Shown: piece after piece, positions 23,132 to 34,410 of the stretch | How positions within the stretch are numbered: the stretch's first letter is position 1 | Layout: each line of letters opens with the position of its first letter | NCBI GenBank assembly: GCA_009746045.1 | Contig: RPFO01000330.1 | Coordinates: 45,298 to 109,297, forward strand | DNA from: Mesostigma viride | Lineage: Eukaryota; Streptophyta; Mesostigmatophyceae; Mesostigmatales; Mesostigmataceae | Direction: 5' to 3' | DNA: 64,000 nucleotides | Notes under the pieces: model-generated | Seen by the model: the letters and a program-made list of their open reading frames with translations, nothing else | Database searches by the model: none | Told to the model about the DNA's origin: nothing | Position numbers and translations under genes: made by a program

Positions 23132-26100
23132 CACAACACCTTGAAATGGCCTTTTTTTTACATAAATTCTGGCCCATGGCAAGTTTATGGTTGGATTGAC
23201 CTAGGATTGGATCCCACGACTCCCCGGGATGTGTCTGGCTAGTGGTGGAGTAGTTGAGTCAAAATGTTAAGTTTACGTGGTATTCCCTGCTTAAGTTAAC
23301 TCCAGATCCAAGGCCAAAACTGGCCACCTAAACCACTTGCACTTGCATAGCAACAATAATTGATATCAGATTATGCTGTAACTTTGCAAGGGTGACGAAT
23401 ACGAGTTGTTCTGACCTTGTACAAAGTTCTAGGGCATTCGGAGCCCTATTTAGTGACAAATGCTAGCAAAATAGTGCTAGCATTTGTCGTAAATGGCAAT
23501 TTTTAATTAATATTAAATCCAAATAATGTCAGAATGACACCCAAACCTATTGTCATCATGCCAACACCTGACACAGGGTCCCCACAATTCATGTGCAAAA
23601 ATTCAGATCATACGGAGCCCAAAATGGTGACATTTGCCTGCATTTGTCACCATTTTGGCTCTTTTTTATCACAATTTTAACAACACTAACCACCAAGACA
23701 CTCCCCAAGCTAGGGCACATCATGTTAATTCTTTGCAGGCAACTCAAGAATGACTAGTACAAACAGCGTGCAAAACCTTGGGGCATGTGAATGCCTGAGT
23801 GGTGACCATAGCTAGCAGAATGTATAATGTAAGGTAGACATTGCCAGTATGCCACATTGCTGTGATGCGCAGTGCACGTCCATATATACCCCATAACACC
23901 ATACCTTTAAACTACTTGGCACATTGCAAAATGGGAAGGAAAGGTGGACAATACATGCCACGTCACTAGAACACAGCCATTTGGTTGCTACCAACACGCA
24001 CCGTGCGTGATATATACGTGTAATACATGTCAAGAACATGCCGAGCGAACATCAAGGTGAAGTGACACCCAGCCGCTGGCACATGTCACCTGGCATCCAC
24101 GTATGCTCACGTGATATGGAATTGGCATATCCCATGTCTCCATCTCTTGTGCTTTGTGGGCACCGAGCCACCCATGCAGTAACCCACCCATGCAGCCACC
24201 TGGTCACCCACCCAATGAACTGCTTACACTCTTGCGCGCCCGTGCACCCAGCCACCCACACGTCCACCCACCTAGTGACCAAAGCCAGCCAGCCAGCCGT
24301 GCACGTGCTAACCCACCTTATTATATAACCACGCATGCACCTAGGCACCCAACCAGCTTAACCAACCCACTTGGACATTCACCCACCCAGCAAGGCACCT
24401 GCGCTTGCGACCCACACACCTATAATAGGTAATAAGGAAGCACTCACCCATCCAATGAGCCAACCACCCAACCACCCAACCACCTAAACACCCAGCCAGC
24501 ATGCCCCATATGCACCATCCGGCCACCCACCCTTGACCCACCCACCCACCCACCCACTCAACCACTCAGTGCCCCCCCACCCTTATACCCACTGACCCAC
24601 CCACACATGCACTTTCTCAGCCAGCCACCCCCCACCTCACCCCCAACCTGCACAGCCCTTCACCAGCGATATCAGGTAAGTCGGTCCCAACCATAAACCC
24701 ACCCACGCATCCATATCTGTGCGCCCACCCGCCCATCTACCCGTCCCTTCGCCCACCGACCCACACCTAGTCATCTACACATCCACCAGCCACCAACCAC
24801 CAATGGCCCATCCACCAACCCACCCACCCACACGCATCCCTAACCACCCAACCACTAACCCACCATCCTCAAACCCATGCAATTGTTTCACTCACACATC
24901 TAACTACCCACCCACTTAGGAGTCTCCAAAGCCTATCATCACGCAGACACCTGGCCATCTGCCTACAACCGATCACCCTAACACTCGTCTACCCATCATG
25001 ACCAGCCACCCATCCACCCACCCTCTCCACCTGCCTGTGCTCCCAGCTACTCGGCCAGCCATTTACCAAGGCATCCACCTTTCAGCCAGCCACCTGCCAT
25101 TGAACCCACCCATGTCTAGGAATCCCTTGAAGCATCTACAGCCTAAGCCTCCCACCCAAGACTTCCAGGGCAACTGAACAACCAACCAACCAATCAACCA
25201 GCTACACAACTACCTAACCACCTAACCACTCAACAACCCGATCACCAAACCACCTAACCACCCAACACCCAAACCAGCCAGGCATGTGCCCGCCCACTTG
25301 CCCTCGCACGCCCGCACCATCAGGTCCCTCCATACACGCCCCGTTCACCTAGCCAGCCACACACCTAGCCAGCCACCTGCCCAACTCACGCATGAAGTCA
25401 ACGTTAGCCATGCATGGCCTCACGTTGCATCACTTGCATTGCATGGGTAGTTTGCATGAGGCAGCTTCCATCTCGTTGTCAGCAACTGAAAAGGCTCTTT
25501 CTTTACTTTAATGAATGAGCAACAACGTTGGAAACGTTATCCTATCCCTCTTTAAAACAGTCTTTAAATCAGAAAGACGAGGGCAAATATCTGGACAAGG
25601 TGGCAATAACCACTGCAAAATGCACTTGAGAACGTCTTATTAATCCAGCTCTCTACCCTTTGAGAAGCTGCCTTGCGTTAGCAGCGATCCTGGGCCCTCT
25701 AGCTCGCTCACCTCGCTTAATCTGCGCTTCTTTATGGCTGCCGGGAGATGCGAAGCTTGAACCCAGCGTGTCGTGGCGAGGTCCTCTGCCCGGCCCATCA
25801 CACCTCGAAACCGCATGCCGACTAATTAAAAACGATGCCCCCCTTTGCCTTTTGTATCGGGCGTCAAAAGAACGATAAACTCGCTTGGAAAACACTGTCG
25901 CAAAGAGCTTTCTACAGGCATTATAAGCAATTTTCGCAGTTTTTACCGCACTTATTGCACAGCCGGGAGACCATTAGGGACCTTTGCGCGGAATCTCGTG
26001 CACGCCATATGTCCTGCTGGCTTATTGCCGCAGGCTGGCAGTATAGGAAGGTCGGGCATAGCCTAAAGAGGTAATTATCTGACGATAAAGATATGCATTG

Positions 26101-26587
26101 CATGACGCAAGAAACAGACGGATTTCGCACCCCCCAGTTTATTCACGCAAATGCCGGAAAATTAAAAGCGAAACTCAAAAAACGAAAACACTAACCTCTT
26201 CGGGAATATTATAACGAACAAGCTGAGCTATCGTGCCGGGTTTTTCGTTTCCTCCCGTATCCAAGACCGTGAGACACGTACCACCGAGAAATCTGGATTT
26301 CGCGAAAAAAATTGTGCGCTGCAAAAAAAATATTTGTCCCGCTCAATGCCCTCGTCGCAATCACAGCGCATATCATTCCAAACTTATTCCATGGATTAAT
26401 CGTGATGTAAGCTTCGTTTTGACACCTCAGGCGGCTGAAATGACGCAGGTTTCAGAACGCTAGCTGATGCTCGACCGCCATGGGTGTTTTCGTCGTTTTC
26501 GTCTCACGCGGCGCGGGAAAAATCTAGATCTCGGACGAAATCCGGACAATAATTTATGTCAAAATTTGGCGGGTTCGCGGTGTTGTG
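23132..26587. mobile_element. CACAA-type (CACTA-like) element nested in the CACTA element
   Basis: Begins CACAACACC (23132) and ends GGTGTTGTG (26579-26587). The inverted similarity continues imperfectly for about 37 bp, including ACATAAATT in both ends. It is flanked by CG (23130-23131 and 26588-26589). The CACTA copy in retroelement B has a single CG at this point (around 41853), proving an insertion with a 2-bp target duplication. About 1.2 kb of the interior is a C-rich degenerate repeat; the rest has no convincing coding sequence, so it is non-autonomous. Confidence 0.9.
24160..25400. repeat. Strand-asymmetric degenerate CCACC/CCAACC repeat
   Basis: About 1.2 kb of plus-strand DNA built from variants of CCACCCA, CCAGCCA and CCAACCA with few G residues. 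No fixed period survives. ORFs here (His/Pro/Thr-rich) reflect the repeat. It probably arose from an old short satellite similar to the (ACCC)n block at 13.9 kb. Confidence 0.75.
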
Positions 26588-27742
26588 CGACACAATATAC
26601 GCAAGAGGAAAAGAAATCAGATCCTTGACATAGATGTAAGCGTTCTACAAGGAAGAGCTCACCAGCACCTAACGGTCCATGCAGCAAATGTGTAGAACCC
26701 AACACTCACTCTTATGGCAAAGCAGCCCCATGTGGCAAGGCAGCACCATACACATGAATCACACCATGCGCCAGATGTCACACGAGCAAGGCACAACGTT
26801 GTCGTCGGATCAGAAAGCAACAAACGTGAAAACGCTAGCGGCCCAAATCTGAGATTCCGCGGAACACAGAAAATAAGAAAGCTCAGAAGCTACCAGCAAG
26901 GGATCGAACATATGACCTTTGGCATGATTTCGCGGCTGTGTGAGTCTCCTGATCCGAAGGCATCTCACTTAATTAACGTTTCGAAACAGCCAAACTGCGG
27001 AAAATCTCTTACCGGAGAGAGTTGCCAATATCAAGGAGACAACCAGCGCAGGCGGCCAGAAATCGGGAGAATCCGGACCATGGTAGCTCGAGCCTGCCGT
27101 TATCTTGTCCGCGTTTTCGAGTCGTGCAGGATTATGAATATGAATGGAGATGGAAATGTGTAGCCTTGTGCATTGAAATTACGGCTGGCTGACGTGAAGA
27201 GCGACTACATGACCTACACGGTGGGGCCGGAAACGGCTTGCTTGATTGTGTTTCATCGTGGGCAACGAGTCCAACAACTACTTTCTCTGGGCGGCAAACT
27301 GCGGCAAATTGAACGCAAACCTCATCATGAAATCTTGACCGTCGAAATGTAACCATCCGACGACTTATGCAGTATGCCGCGTAATTTTCTGTTGCGGGAG
27401 AGCCGTTGGGCCGGTTCCCGACGCGGGCGACCAGTGGTTTGCGTTAAGTTAACTTAGCTGAAGTTCTCCAACAGAAGTGACCCAAGCCGCATGATGGCAC
27501 TCATCGACGGCCTCAGTCTATTGACGCGTCGGCCCGATTTTGGCGGCACCCAATTTGACCCCAACGGCACCTACCGACAAAGGGCATAGGTACGTACGTT
27601 TCACGCGCACCACGACCTTCGAGCTCTGCTATGGCGGTGGTGCCGTGGGGCCCGCATCAGACTGCGGGCCCTTATCTGCTTTGGCGGTGCTGCCGTTGGG
27701 CCCGCATCAGAATTCAGGCCCTTTATGCAGGCGGGCCCTTAA

Positions 27743-29088
27743 CCCATAGTCCGTAAATGTTATGTTATAACATAACATTTGACTCCCCGCCAAAAACGGC
27801 GCCGCGCCAGTGGCGCCGCGCCACTTCTGGCGGATGCCACGTGTCCGGTGGGTCCGGGGACACTTAGGGACGAAGGTGATGCATAGGTTTGGGTGTTATA
27901 TTCGCCATAGCCTGGTAATTACAACGTGTATTGAGAAAGTATCACGTGACTTTGGCGGGAAATTTTCACTCGCGCGCGCGCGCAACTAGATATGGCTGCT
28001 AGCGTGCCGTTATCAAGGAAATTTTTGCGTCTCGCGGCCTGAGACGGTTCAGAATGTCGCTCAGAATGACGGTGCGTGTTTTTCGTAGGTCAGGCATGGC
28101 CAGATTGGTAGGACTGGGAAAATACAGGTAGGAAAATACTGCCTTCTTGGTCGTCAGTGCCATATGAGTTATAGCTTACCATATTTCGATTTTCTCTGTA
28201 TGGCCGAGCAGTCTGCGCCAGCCCGAGCATCCAGGTTTGGTACGGGACATCTGCTGCAAGGTTTGCTGGGATTGCGGACGCGTTTGTAGGTCATCTTTGC
28301 ACGGAATATCAACGTAGTAACCATAGCGGATGCATGCATGATGCGGCTATGGCGGCCTATGCCTGTAGCGCACTAGTATGTGTGAGATATGAGGGTCCCG
28401 GCCAGCAGAATCCGGGCGGGACGTGAATGAGCCAGGTACGGCAACGTGTTTGCATGTTGTTTGCCGCGGAATACGCCTGCCATGCATTATAGTTGACGAG
28501 TTTATTGGTGCAGCATTTAGCAAGCTTCCATGCCTGCTGTAAAGAGTGGTATCAGCCCTGTGAGTGCTCAGTTTATGGCATTTCCTTAGAGTATACCACC
28601 CCGTTAGTTCAGGTAGGCAACCCGTTTGCATTCAAGCACTTTTGCCAGTCTTTTGTAGCTTGTTATAATGCATGGCTGTGTTGCATGTCATAGATGGCTG
28701 TCTACGCGCGCGTAACCCACACACGTATATGAGCGTGGTGCCATGTGCAAAACTCAATTCTGAGTGGCCCCCCCTGGTATGGGGATGCCTGAACTACCAA
28801 ATAAAATTATCCAACCTTGACATTGGTGTTTACAACCCTCCCCTGAAAAAAAGGGGGGGGTTCCATGGTGTGATGCATGAAAATGTTCGTCTTTTGTCCA
28901 ACTTTGACTGAGAATATCATGCAACCCACTTACGGGACTCAAGATATTATTGCATATTCTGAAAGCCCTTGAAGTGTAGATATTCCTGGCATCTTGGTTG
29001 AGGGTATTTGGAGTAGCGGTCTGGGAGTTATGATTTTTTTCATTTTAGGGGGTATTTGTTTGCAAAAAATGGCAATACGGACTATGGG
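27743..29088. mobile_element. piggyBac-like element nested in the CACTA element
   Basis: Terminal inverted repeats CCCATAGTCCGTA at both ends (27743-27755; 29076-29088) are flanked by TTAA (27739-27742 and 29089-29092). The CACTA copy in retroelement B has one TTAA at the equivalent site (about 43001-43004). A TTAA duplication with TIRs starting CCC is the hallmark of the piggyBac superfamily. At 1346 bp and with no transposase frame it is non-autonomous. A (CG)n run lies near 27972-27984. Confidence 0.9.
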
Positions 29089-29519
29089 TTAATGCATGTT
29101 ACTTTTTTATTCTTCTGCATACAAATATGAAGCAATGAGGTCGTGTCCTCCGGATTTTTGCATTTGCACCGTGGGCAGTTCTTGGACGTTTGGAAACATG
29201 CATGATGGCATGTGGCTAATGCAATGACTGAATCAAGCTAGACCGTTTCAGTGGTTTTTCATTTGCGGGTATTTCCTCGTAAATGGTGGGAAAGCGATCG
29301 CAGCAATGGTTCTCACCACTAGACACTCCCGGCCAGTGAAGCTCGAAAAACACGCCCTGATCAAGCAAGCTGTTTCCGGCCCCACTGTATAGGTCATCTT
29401 ACAGTCGCTCTTTGCGTAAGCCAGCCATAATTTCAATGAACAAGGCTGCACATTTGCATACTCTTTTCTTGGTTATCGGTGTGCCTTTGTTTGGATGCAG
29501 GGGGGATCGCTGTGCTGAC

Positions 29520-30040
29520 ACAACGCGTTCAACGTGCTGGGAATCAACAATCCTGACGTCCCAAGGTTTACTGGAGGGGCGGGGACCTGATGATCAACCA
29601 CGAGATGTGGACGCCCCCTGCGGGCTAGAATAGCCCTAGCTTGTAATCATTGGCAGTCTCTGCCGCCATGGCAGCCATGCCTAGAATGTTTGCCTAGCTG
29701 AGCCATTATACCTAGTCACGTGCACCGCTAACACACGGTACACAACCAGCCATAGCCTTAGCTTAGTCCTTGTACAACCATGCTACGTCATGGCAATGCT
29801 CAGATCACTTGCCCATGCACCCGTTATGATATGCTCACATGGGTCTTATTGCACCCACAGATTGCCGGATCGTTTATCGGGTCCAATAGCAGCTGCGACA
29901 TGCCTTTGGCATGAAGGAGAAAGGGGGTCTGTGCCCTTCCTGTTGTGCACACACAGGGATTAAAAGCACTTCGGTGCTCCGTGATCCAACGGGAGCACGA
30001 GTTCAATTAATCATGTAATTAATTAATTAGTGGTGCTGAG
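29520..30040 (+). mobile_element. 3' end of an L1-type ORF1 retroposon, captured in the CACTA element
   Basis: It starts in a coding remnant (LEGRGPDDQPRDVDAP) that also occurs, in reverse orientation, at 37.8 kb. It runs through ~400 bp of 3' UTR to a terminal hairpin (GTGCTCC at 29974-29980 with GGGAGCAC at 29991-29998) and a TTAATTAATTAA tail. The same sequence is present in the CACTA copy at 43432-43955, so it was captured before that element moved. Confidence 0.75.
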
Positions 30041-30435
30041 TTTATTTTCATATTAATGACTTAATGAAATAAAGCTCATGATTTTTTTCGTGTTACACTC
30101 TTGGTGAGAAATTTCTCACCACGTTGACTTGTGATTTTTCTCGTGTTAGTGATTTTTCTCGTGTTGGTGAGAAACTTCTCAATTTTTTCACTTTTTCTCA
30201 CTTTTTCTCACTTTTTCTCACCCATTCTCACCTTTTTTCTCACTTTAGGGTTTTTTCTCACCCAAATCTCACCCAAACCCCCTTTTTCTCACCAAAATCT
30301 CACCCTGGTGAGATTTTGTTGCCTAGCGTTTGCGGAAAAAAATTGAGATTTTTCTCACTTTTCTCACCTTTTTTCTCAAAGGGGTGAGAAAATTGAGGGG
30401 TTTTGAGAATTTTCTCAGAAATTGAGTTCCTAGTG

Positions 30436-31380
30436 CACCTTGGATCCCTCAATCGGCGACCCATTGTAGCCCACCGGCATGCTTGGCGTCCTTGGTAGAG
30501 TAGCCACAAACCTCGGCTCCAGCCCATAGCCTCGTTCCACCGTGTATGGACTGCCTCGCTGCAATCCCGGAATGATGCCTGGCCGCACCCACGGTGTTTG
30601 TAGCCGTGGCGTCGCTGGGTTTGTTGCTGCCGGCGCATGCGGTACGCCAAAAGAAAACCCAGTTTGTGCACTAGGCATCCCAGGCACATGCTGTCGCGAC
30701 GCCTGCATCTGTGGCGCTTGCGCCTGTGGCTGCACGGATGGTGCCTGCGACATTAAAGGCACCTGCGACTGCAACACCTGCGCTTGGGGCTGCCAAACTT
30801 GCGCTTGCGGCTGCAACACTTGCGGCTGTGGTAGGTGCGGCGCTGGTGTCAGCGTTGCTTGCGCGGTCCACGTCGCGTGCAGACTTGCAATCTGCGCCGC
30901 CAACTGCGCCGTCTGCTGCTGCTGCAACTGCATAGCCTGCTGTTGCTGCTGCATCTGTTGTTGGGATTGTGCTACATGTTGCAAAATCTGCTGCAACACA
31001 TCCGCACCCACCCCCTGGCTGACACTTGGCCCCGGCGCTAGCCCGGTGCCTGCCAACCCGCTGAGCCGTATCTGCGATGATGGTGTGATGGGAAGTACTG
31101 TTCCATCTTGAGGACCTGCCGCGCTGCCACCCAGCCCTCCGTTGACGACTGATGTGTCACCACCACCACCACCAACGCCACCACTCCGATCGGCGACCCC
31201 CCCCCCATTGCCCATCCCGGAACCCGAGGCTGCTGGTGGGACGAGTGGCCCATTGCCGTTGTCGCCAGTTGGCAAGGATGCCTGCGTGCCTGCAGCATCA
31301 CCCTGCCGCGGTGCGCCATCCACCACCGTGCCTTGGTTGGGGTTGGCGCCCCCTTGATGTTGACCATCTTGGTCTGCCAT
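30436..31380 (-). pseudogene. Retroelement A gag N-terminal part
   Basis: From ATG 31380 (MADQDG). The frame is also open 15 codons further upstream. The protein is low complexity: a Gly-rich region, a Gln-rich coiled-coil-like segment (QQQMQQQQQAMQLQQQQ) and a Pro/Gln/Val-rich repeat region, then GSPIEGSKV at the CACTA junction. This matches the coiled-coil N-terminus of the gag protein of element B in style rather than sequence. It continues across the CACTA insertion into 22360. Confidence 0.75.
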
Positions 31381-31425
31381 CAAGCTTCGTGCTTGTGCTC
31401 TCGTGAGCACCGTTTCTGCAACCAA

Positions 31426-32250
31426 TCACTCACATCAAACTTTTTGGGCACTTTCTGGCCAAAAAATTATTTGACTGGCTTGCTAAAACATGTTGAACCC
31501 AGGTTTTGGGCCCAAGCGAGCACATATATGGTTGTGTTTACCCCCCAAAATTGGGGGTCATCGGACAACCCTGGCAAGGTTAACTGTGACGTATAACAGC
31601 ATAAGGTACATGGTTTTTGACATTTTTGCACACATAGAGGCAAGCAATCAACATCAAATTTTATTCAATTGACCCAGAAACTTGCATGCAAACTGAATTC
31701 TGGTCCTCCATCATGATGACATTGTGAAGTCTCAGTTTGCACCCCACCTTCAACATGTTGGTGACGTTTGACAGCATAAAAAGTCAATTTTATTACAATT
31801 TCATTAGTTTTTTACATCCAAGAGGGCCATAACCATTTCAAACAAGGCACACAACTTAAATGCATAATTTACAAAGGCCAGGTAAAGCATGCACCAAGGT
31901 TGAGGTCACCTATAGACCTATTTGTGACAGTCAATAGCATTAAAAATGCAGTTTTTGCTCATTTCTTTCATTTTGCATAAGTCAAATCATGCAGATTGCA
32001 TCCAATATGATTCCACTTGACCCAAAACTTGCACACACATTGAATTCAGGTCCAACGTCATGATGACAATGCCAAATCTCAGTTCCTAAACCAACGTTTA
32101 ACATACCATCAGTGACATATGGCAGCATTAATGGTCACTTGGACACATATTATATGGATTGAACATGGCGAATGATGTTGACAACAGGAATAATGATACA
32201 ATGTCCTAAGTTGTACAATCAAGGTGTGAACAAGCTCGTAAATGTTCTAA
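31426..32250. repeat. AT-rich diverged repeats, ~175-bp period
   Basis: Four diverged units can be aligned by eye on CAGCATAA-type blocks at about 31597, 31772, 31935 and 32123. The block GACCCA-AAACTTGCA is spaced 348 bp apart (31671 and 32019). Unit length is close to that of the 173-bp satellite at 15.9 kb, and the block with GAATTC-GGTCC and CTTGCA is similar in reverse complement. No gene is present. Confidence 0.6.
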
Positions 32251-32457
32251 ATGCTATGCATAAAACACGAGTCACTTGGTGAATAAAACATGCCGCGTAC
32301 AGCCCGCTGCCGCTTTATCGTCTGCCTCTCTCTCCTACTTGGGCTGCGCTGGAGGCCTGGCATGTGATCTAGTTGAGTCCTGCGCTGCTCCATTGTCACT
32401 ACTTGCAGCAGCACACCCTTGGTCTTGCCCTTCTTGTTCGAGGCCTGGCGCCCATCC

Positions 32458-33772
32458 GCATGCGTGGATGTGGGGGGGGGCTGGCATGCATGCGTGGGTG
32501 TGGGGGGGGCTGGCATGCATGCGTGGGTGTGGGGGGGGCTGGCATGCATGCGTGGATGTGTGGGGAGCTGGCATGCATACGTGGGTATGGGGGGGGCTGG
32601 CATGCATGCGTGGGTGTGGGGGGGGCTGGTATGCATGTGTGGGTGTGGGGGGGGATGGCATGCATGCGTGTGTGTGGGGGGGGGCTAGCATGCATGCGTG
32701 GGTGTGGGGGGGGCTGGCATGAATGCGTGGGTGTGGGGGGGGGCTGGCATGCATGCGTGGGTGTCTGGGGGGGCTGGCATGCATGCGTTTGTGTGGGGGG
32801 GGCTGGCATGCATGCGTGTGGGGGGGTGGGGGCTGGCATGCATGCGTGTGGGGGGGGGGCTGGCATGCATGCGTGTGGGGGGTGGGGACTGGCATGCATG
32901 CGTGGGTGTGGGGGGGGCTGGCATGCGTGCGTGGGTGTAGGGGGGGGCTGGCATGCGTGCGTGGGTGTGGGGGGGGCTGGCATGCATGCGTGGGTGTGGG
33001 GGGGGCTAGCATGCATGCGTGGGTGGGGGAGGGGCTGGCATGCATGCGTGGGTGTGCGGGGGGCTAGCATGCATGCGTGCGTGTGGGGGGGCTGGCATGC
33101 ATGCGTGTGGGGGGTGGGGGCTGGCATGCATGCGTGGGTGTGGGGGGGGGCTGGCATGCGTGCGTGGATGTAGGGGGGGGCTGGCATGCGTGCGTGGGTG
33201 TGGGGGGGGCTGGCATGCATGCGTGGGTGTGTGGGGGGCTAGCATGCATGCGTGGGTGGGGGAGGGGGCTGGCATGCATGCGTGGGTGTGGGGGGAGCTG
33301 GCATGCATGCGTGGGTGTGGGGGGGCTGGCATGCATGCGTGGGTGTGGGGGGGGGCTGGCATGCATGCGTGTGTGTCTGGGGGGGCTGGCATGCATGCGT
33401 GTGTGTGTGGGGGGGCTAGCATGCATGTGTGTGTGGGGGGGGGGCTGGCATGCGTGCGTGGGTGTGGGGGGGGCTGGCATGCATGCGTGGGTGTGGGTGT
33501 GGGGGCTGGCATGCATGCGTGGGTGTGTGGGGAGGCTGGCATGCATGCGTGGGTGTGGGGGGGGCTGGCATGCATGTGTGGGTGTGGGGGGGGATGGCAT
33601 GCATGCGTGGGTGTTGGGTGGGGGCTGGCATGCATGTGTGGGTGTGGGGGGGAGCTGGCATGCATGCGTGGATGTGTGGGGGGCTGGCATGCATGCGTGG
33701 GTATGGGGGGAGGCTGGCATGCATGCGTGGGTGTATGGGGGGGCTGGCATGCATGCGTGGGTGTGGGGGGGC
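32458..33772. repeat. G-rich minisatellite, ~28-bp unit, 45-50 copies
   Basis: The unit is GGCTGGCATGCATGCGTGGG followed by TGTGGGGGG, with variation mostly in the length of the G run (4-9) and GTG count. The strand is strongly G-rich with runs able to form G-quadruplexes, and CATGCATG gives a small palindrome in each unit. Long ORFs in all frames (Cys/Met/Gly/Trp- or His/Pro/Thr-rich) are products of the repeat. Confidence 0.97.
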
Positions 33773-34200
33773 ATGACCATGGAAGAAAATGTTATCTTGA
33801 GGGAGCACTCTCCATGGGAAGTGGATGCCCAGGTGGCTGTAAAGGGGGGCACAATAACAGAAAGAGTGCTATCCACCATCACACTAGCCCCTGCCCACAC
33901 TGTGGCTACCTTGCTGGTGTCACCTTCCGTCAACAGGTCTTCGTTTTCGTTAAAATCCGTTAACACGCGCTTGACCTTCGTTGCATTTTCCTTGAAGTTG
34001 CCATGGCACCTTCCCTGCGGCTGATCGGCTGCGCCCTCCCCTACGTGCTTGAACATTGTATAAAACGCCTCACGGGGGCAAGGAGAGATAACAAAATATT
34101 TGCTCGCAAACGGTTTCCATCCCATGGCAGCAGCCGCCTTAAGATTGTACAAGACCTGCCACGGGCGGACGTTGACAGCGCAAAAATTCTGCAGCTTTCA
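33773..34200 (-). CDS. Unrecognised coding-like fragment ending in the minisatellite
   Basis: An open frame with ordinary protein composition (AEFCAVNVRPWQVLYNL, KPFASKYFVISPCPREAFY, FKENATKVKRVLTDFNENED) runs into the minisatellite, where meaning is lost. No ATG is obvious at its 5' side, which abuts a small Cys-rich ORF in another frame. It may be an exon or gene remnant whose 3' part was replaced by the repeat. No family is recognised. Confidence 0.3.
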
Positions 34201-34332
34201 GTCGCAGTTTACGCACTTGCTGGTGTGAATCGTGCGGGGCAGGCCGCCATACGTGAGATCGCCATCTGAGGTGCGCCGTCGTAGCTTGTCACACTGGTAA
34301 CAATACCGCAGGTTGCCTTCCGTCGAATTCAT
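34198..34332 (-). CDS. Small Cys-rich ORF (CxxC...CxxC)
   Basis: 44 residues from ATG 34332. The pairs CYQC and CVNC are separated by ~27 residues, a spacing that could bind one zinc ion. It ends immediately before the frame described at 33773-34200. The two could be exons, or one frame broken by an indel. No family is recognised. Confidence 0.25.
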   Translation of the reverse strand: MNSTEGNLRYCYQCDKLRRRTSDGDLTYGGLPRTIHTSKCVNCD

Positions 34333-34410
34333 GATGATCTGAGCAATACAATGAAGCATTGGGGGGAGGGGGGGGCGGTGGATTTCAGGGGTTTTAGAGC
34401 TCCGAAGCAC

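Larger units (their letters stand above)
22361..30435. mobile_element. 8.1-kb CACTA (EnSpm) element inside retroelement A gag
   Basis: Ends CACTAGGAACTC (22361) and GAGTTCCTAGTG (30424-30435) are inverted, flanked by the dinucleotide CA on both sides (22359-22360; 30436-30437). Removing the element and one CA rejoins the gag frame as GSKV-GMPVQ. Subterminal regions are dense in GGTGAGAAA motifs at the left end (22380-22690) and their complement TTTCTCACC at the right (30105-30410), a typical CACTA arrangement. About 50-bp tandem repeats (TGTTATGGCGTTATGACATC) lie at 22855-23010. No transposase is recognised. The interior is noncoding DNA, a captured L1-type 3' end (29.5-30.0 kb) and two nested transposons. 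Without those it would be ~3.27 kb, matching the copy in retroelement B. Confidence 0.93.

Noticed and set aside
26885-26960. Possible tRNA gene on minus (GTTCGATCCC), also at about 42155-42230
   Set aside because: No cloverleaf; the sequence is internal to the CACTA element and duplicated with it.
26714-27163. 149-codon ORF shared by both CACTA copies (26.7 and 42.0 kb)
   Set aside because: Identity between copies reflects recent transposition, not selection; composition is not protein-like and no domain is seen.
32335-33963. ORFs of 200-360 codons on both strands, rich in Cys/Met/Gly/Trp or His/Pro/Thr
   Set aside because: Artefacts of the ~28-bp minisatellite, whose unit length drifts through all frames.
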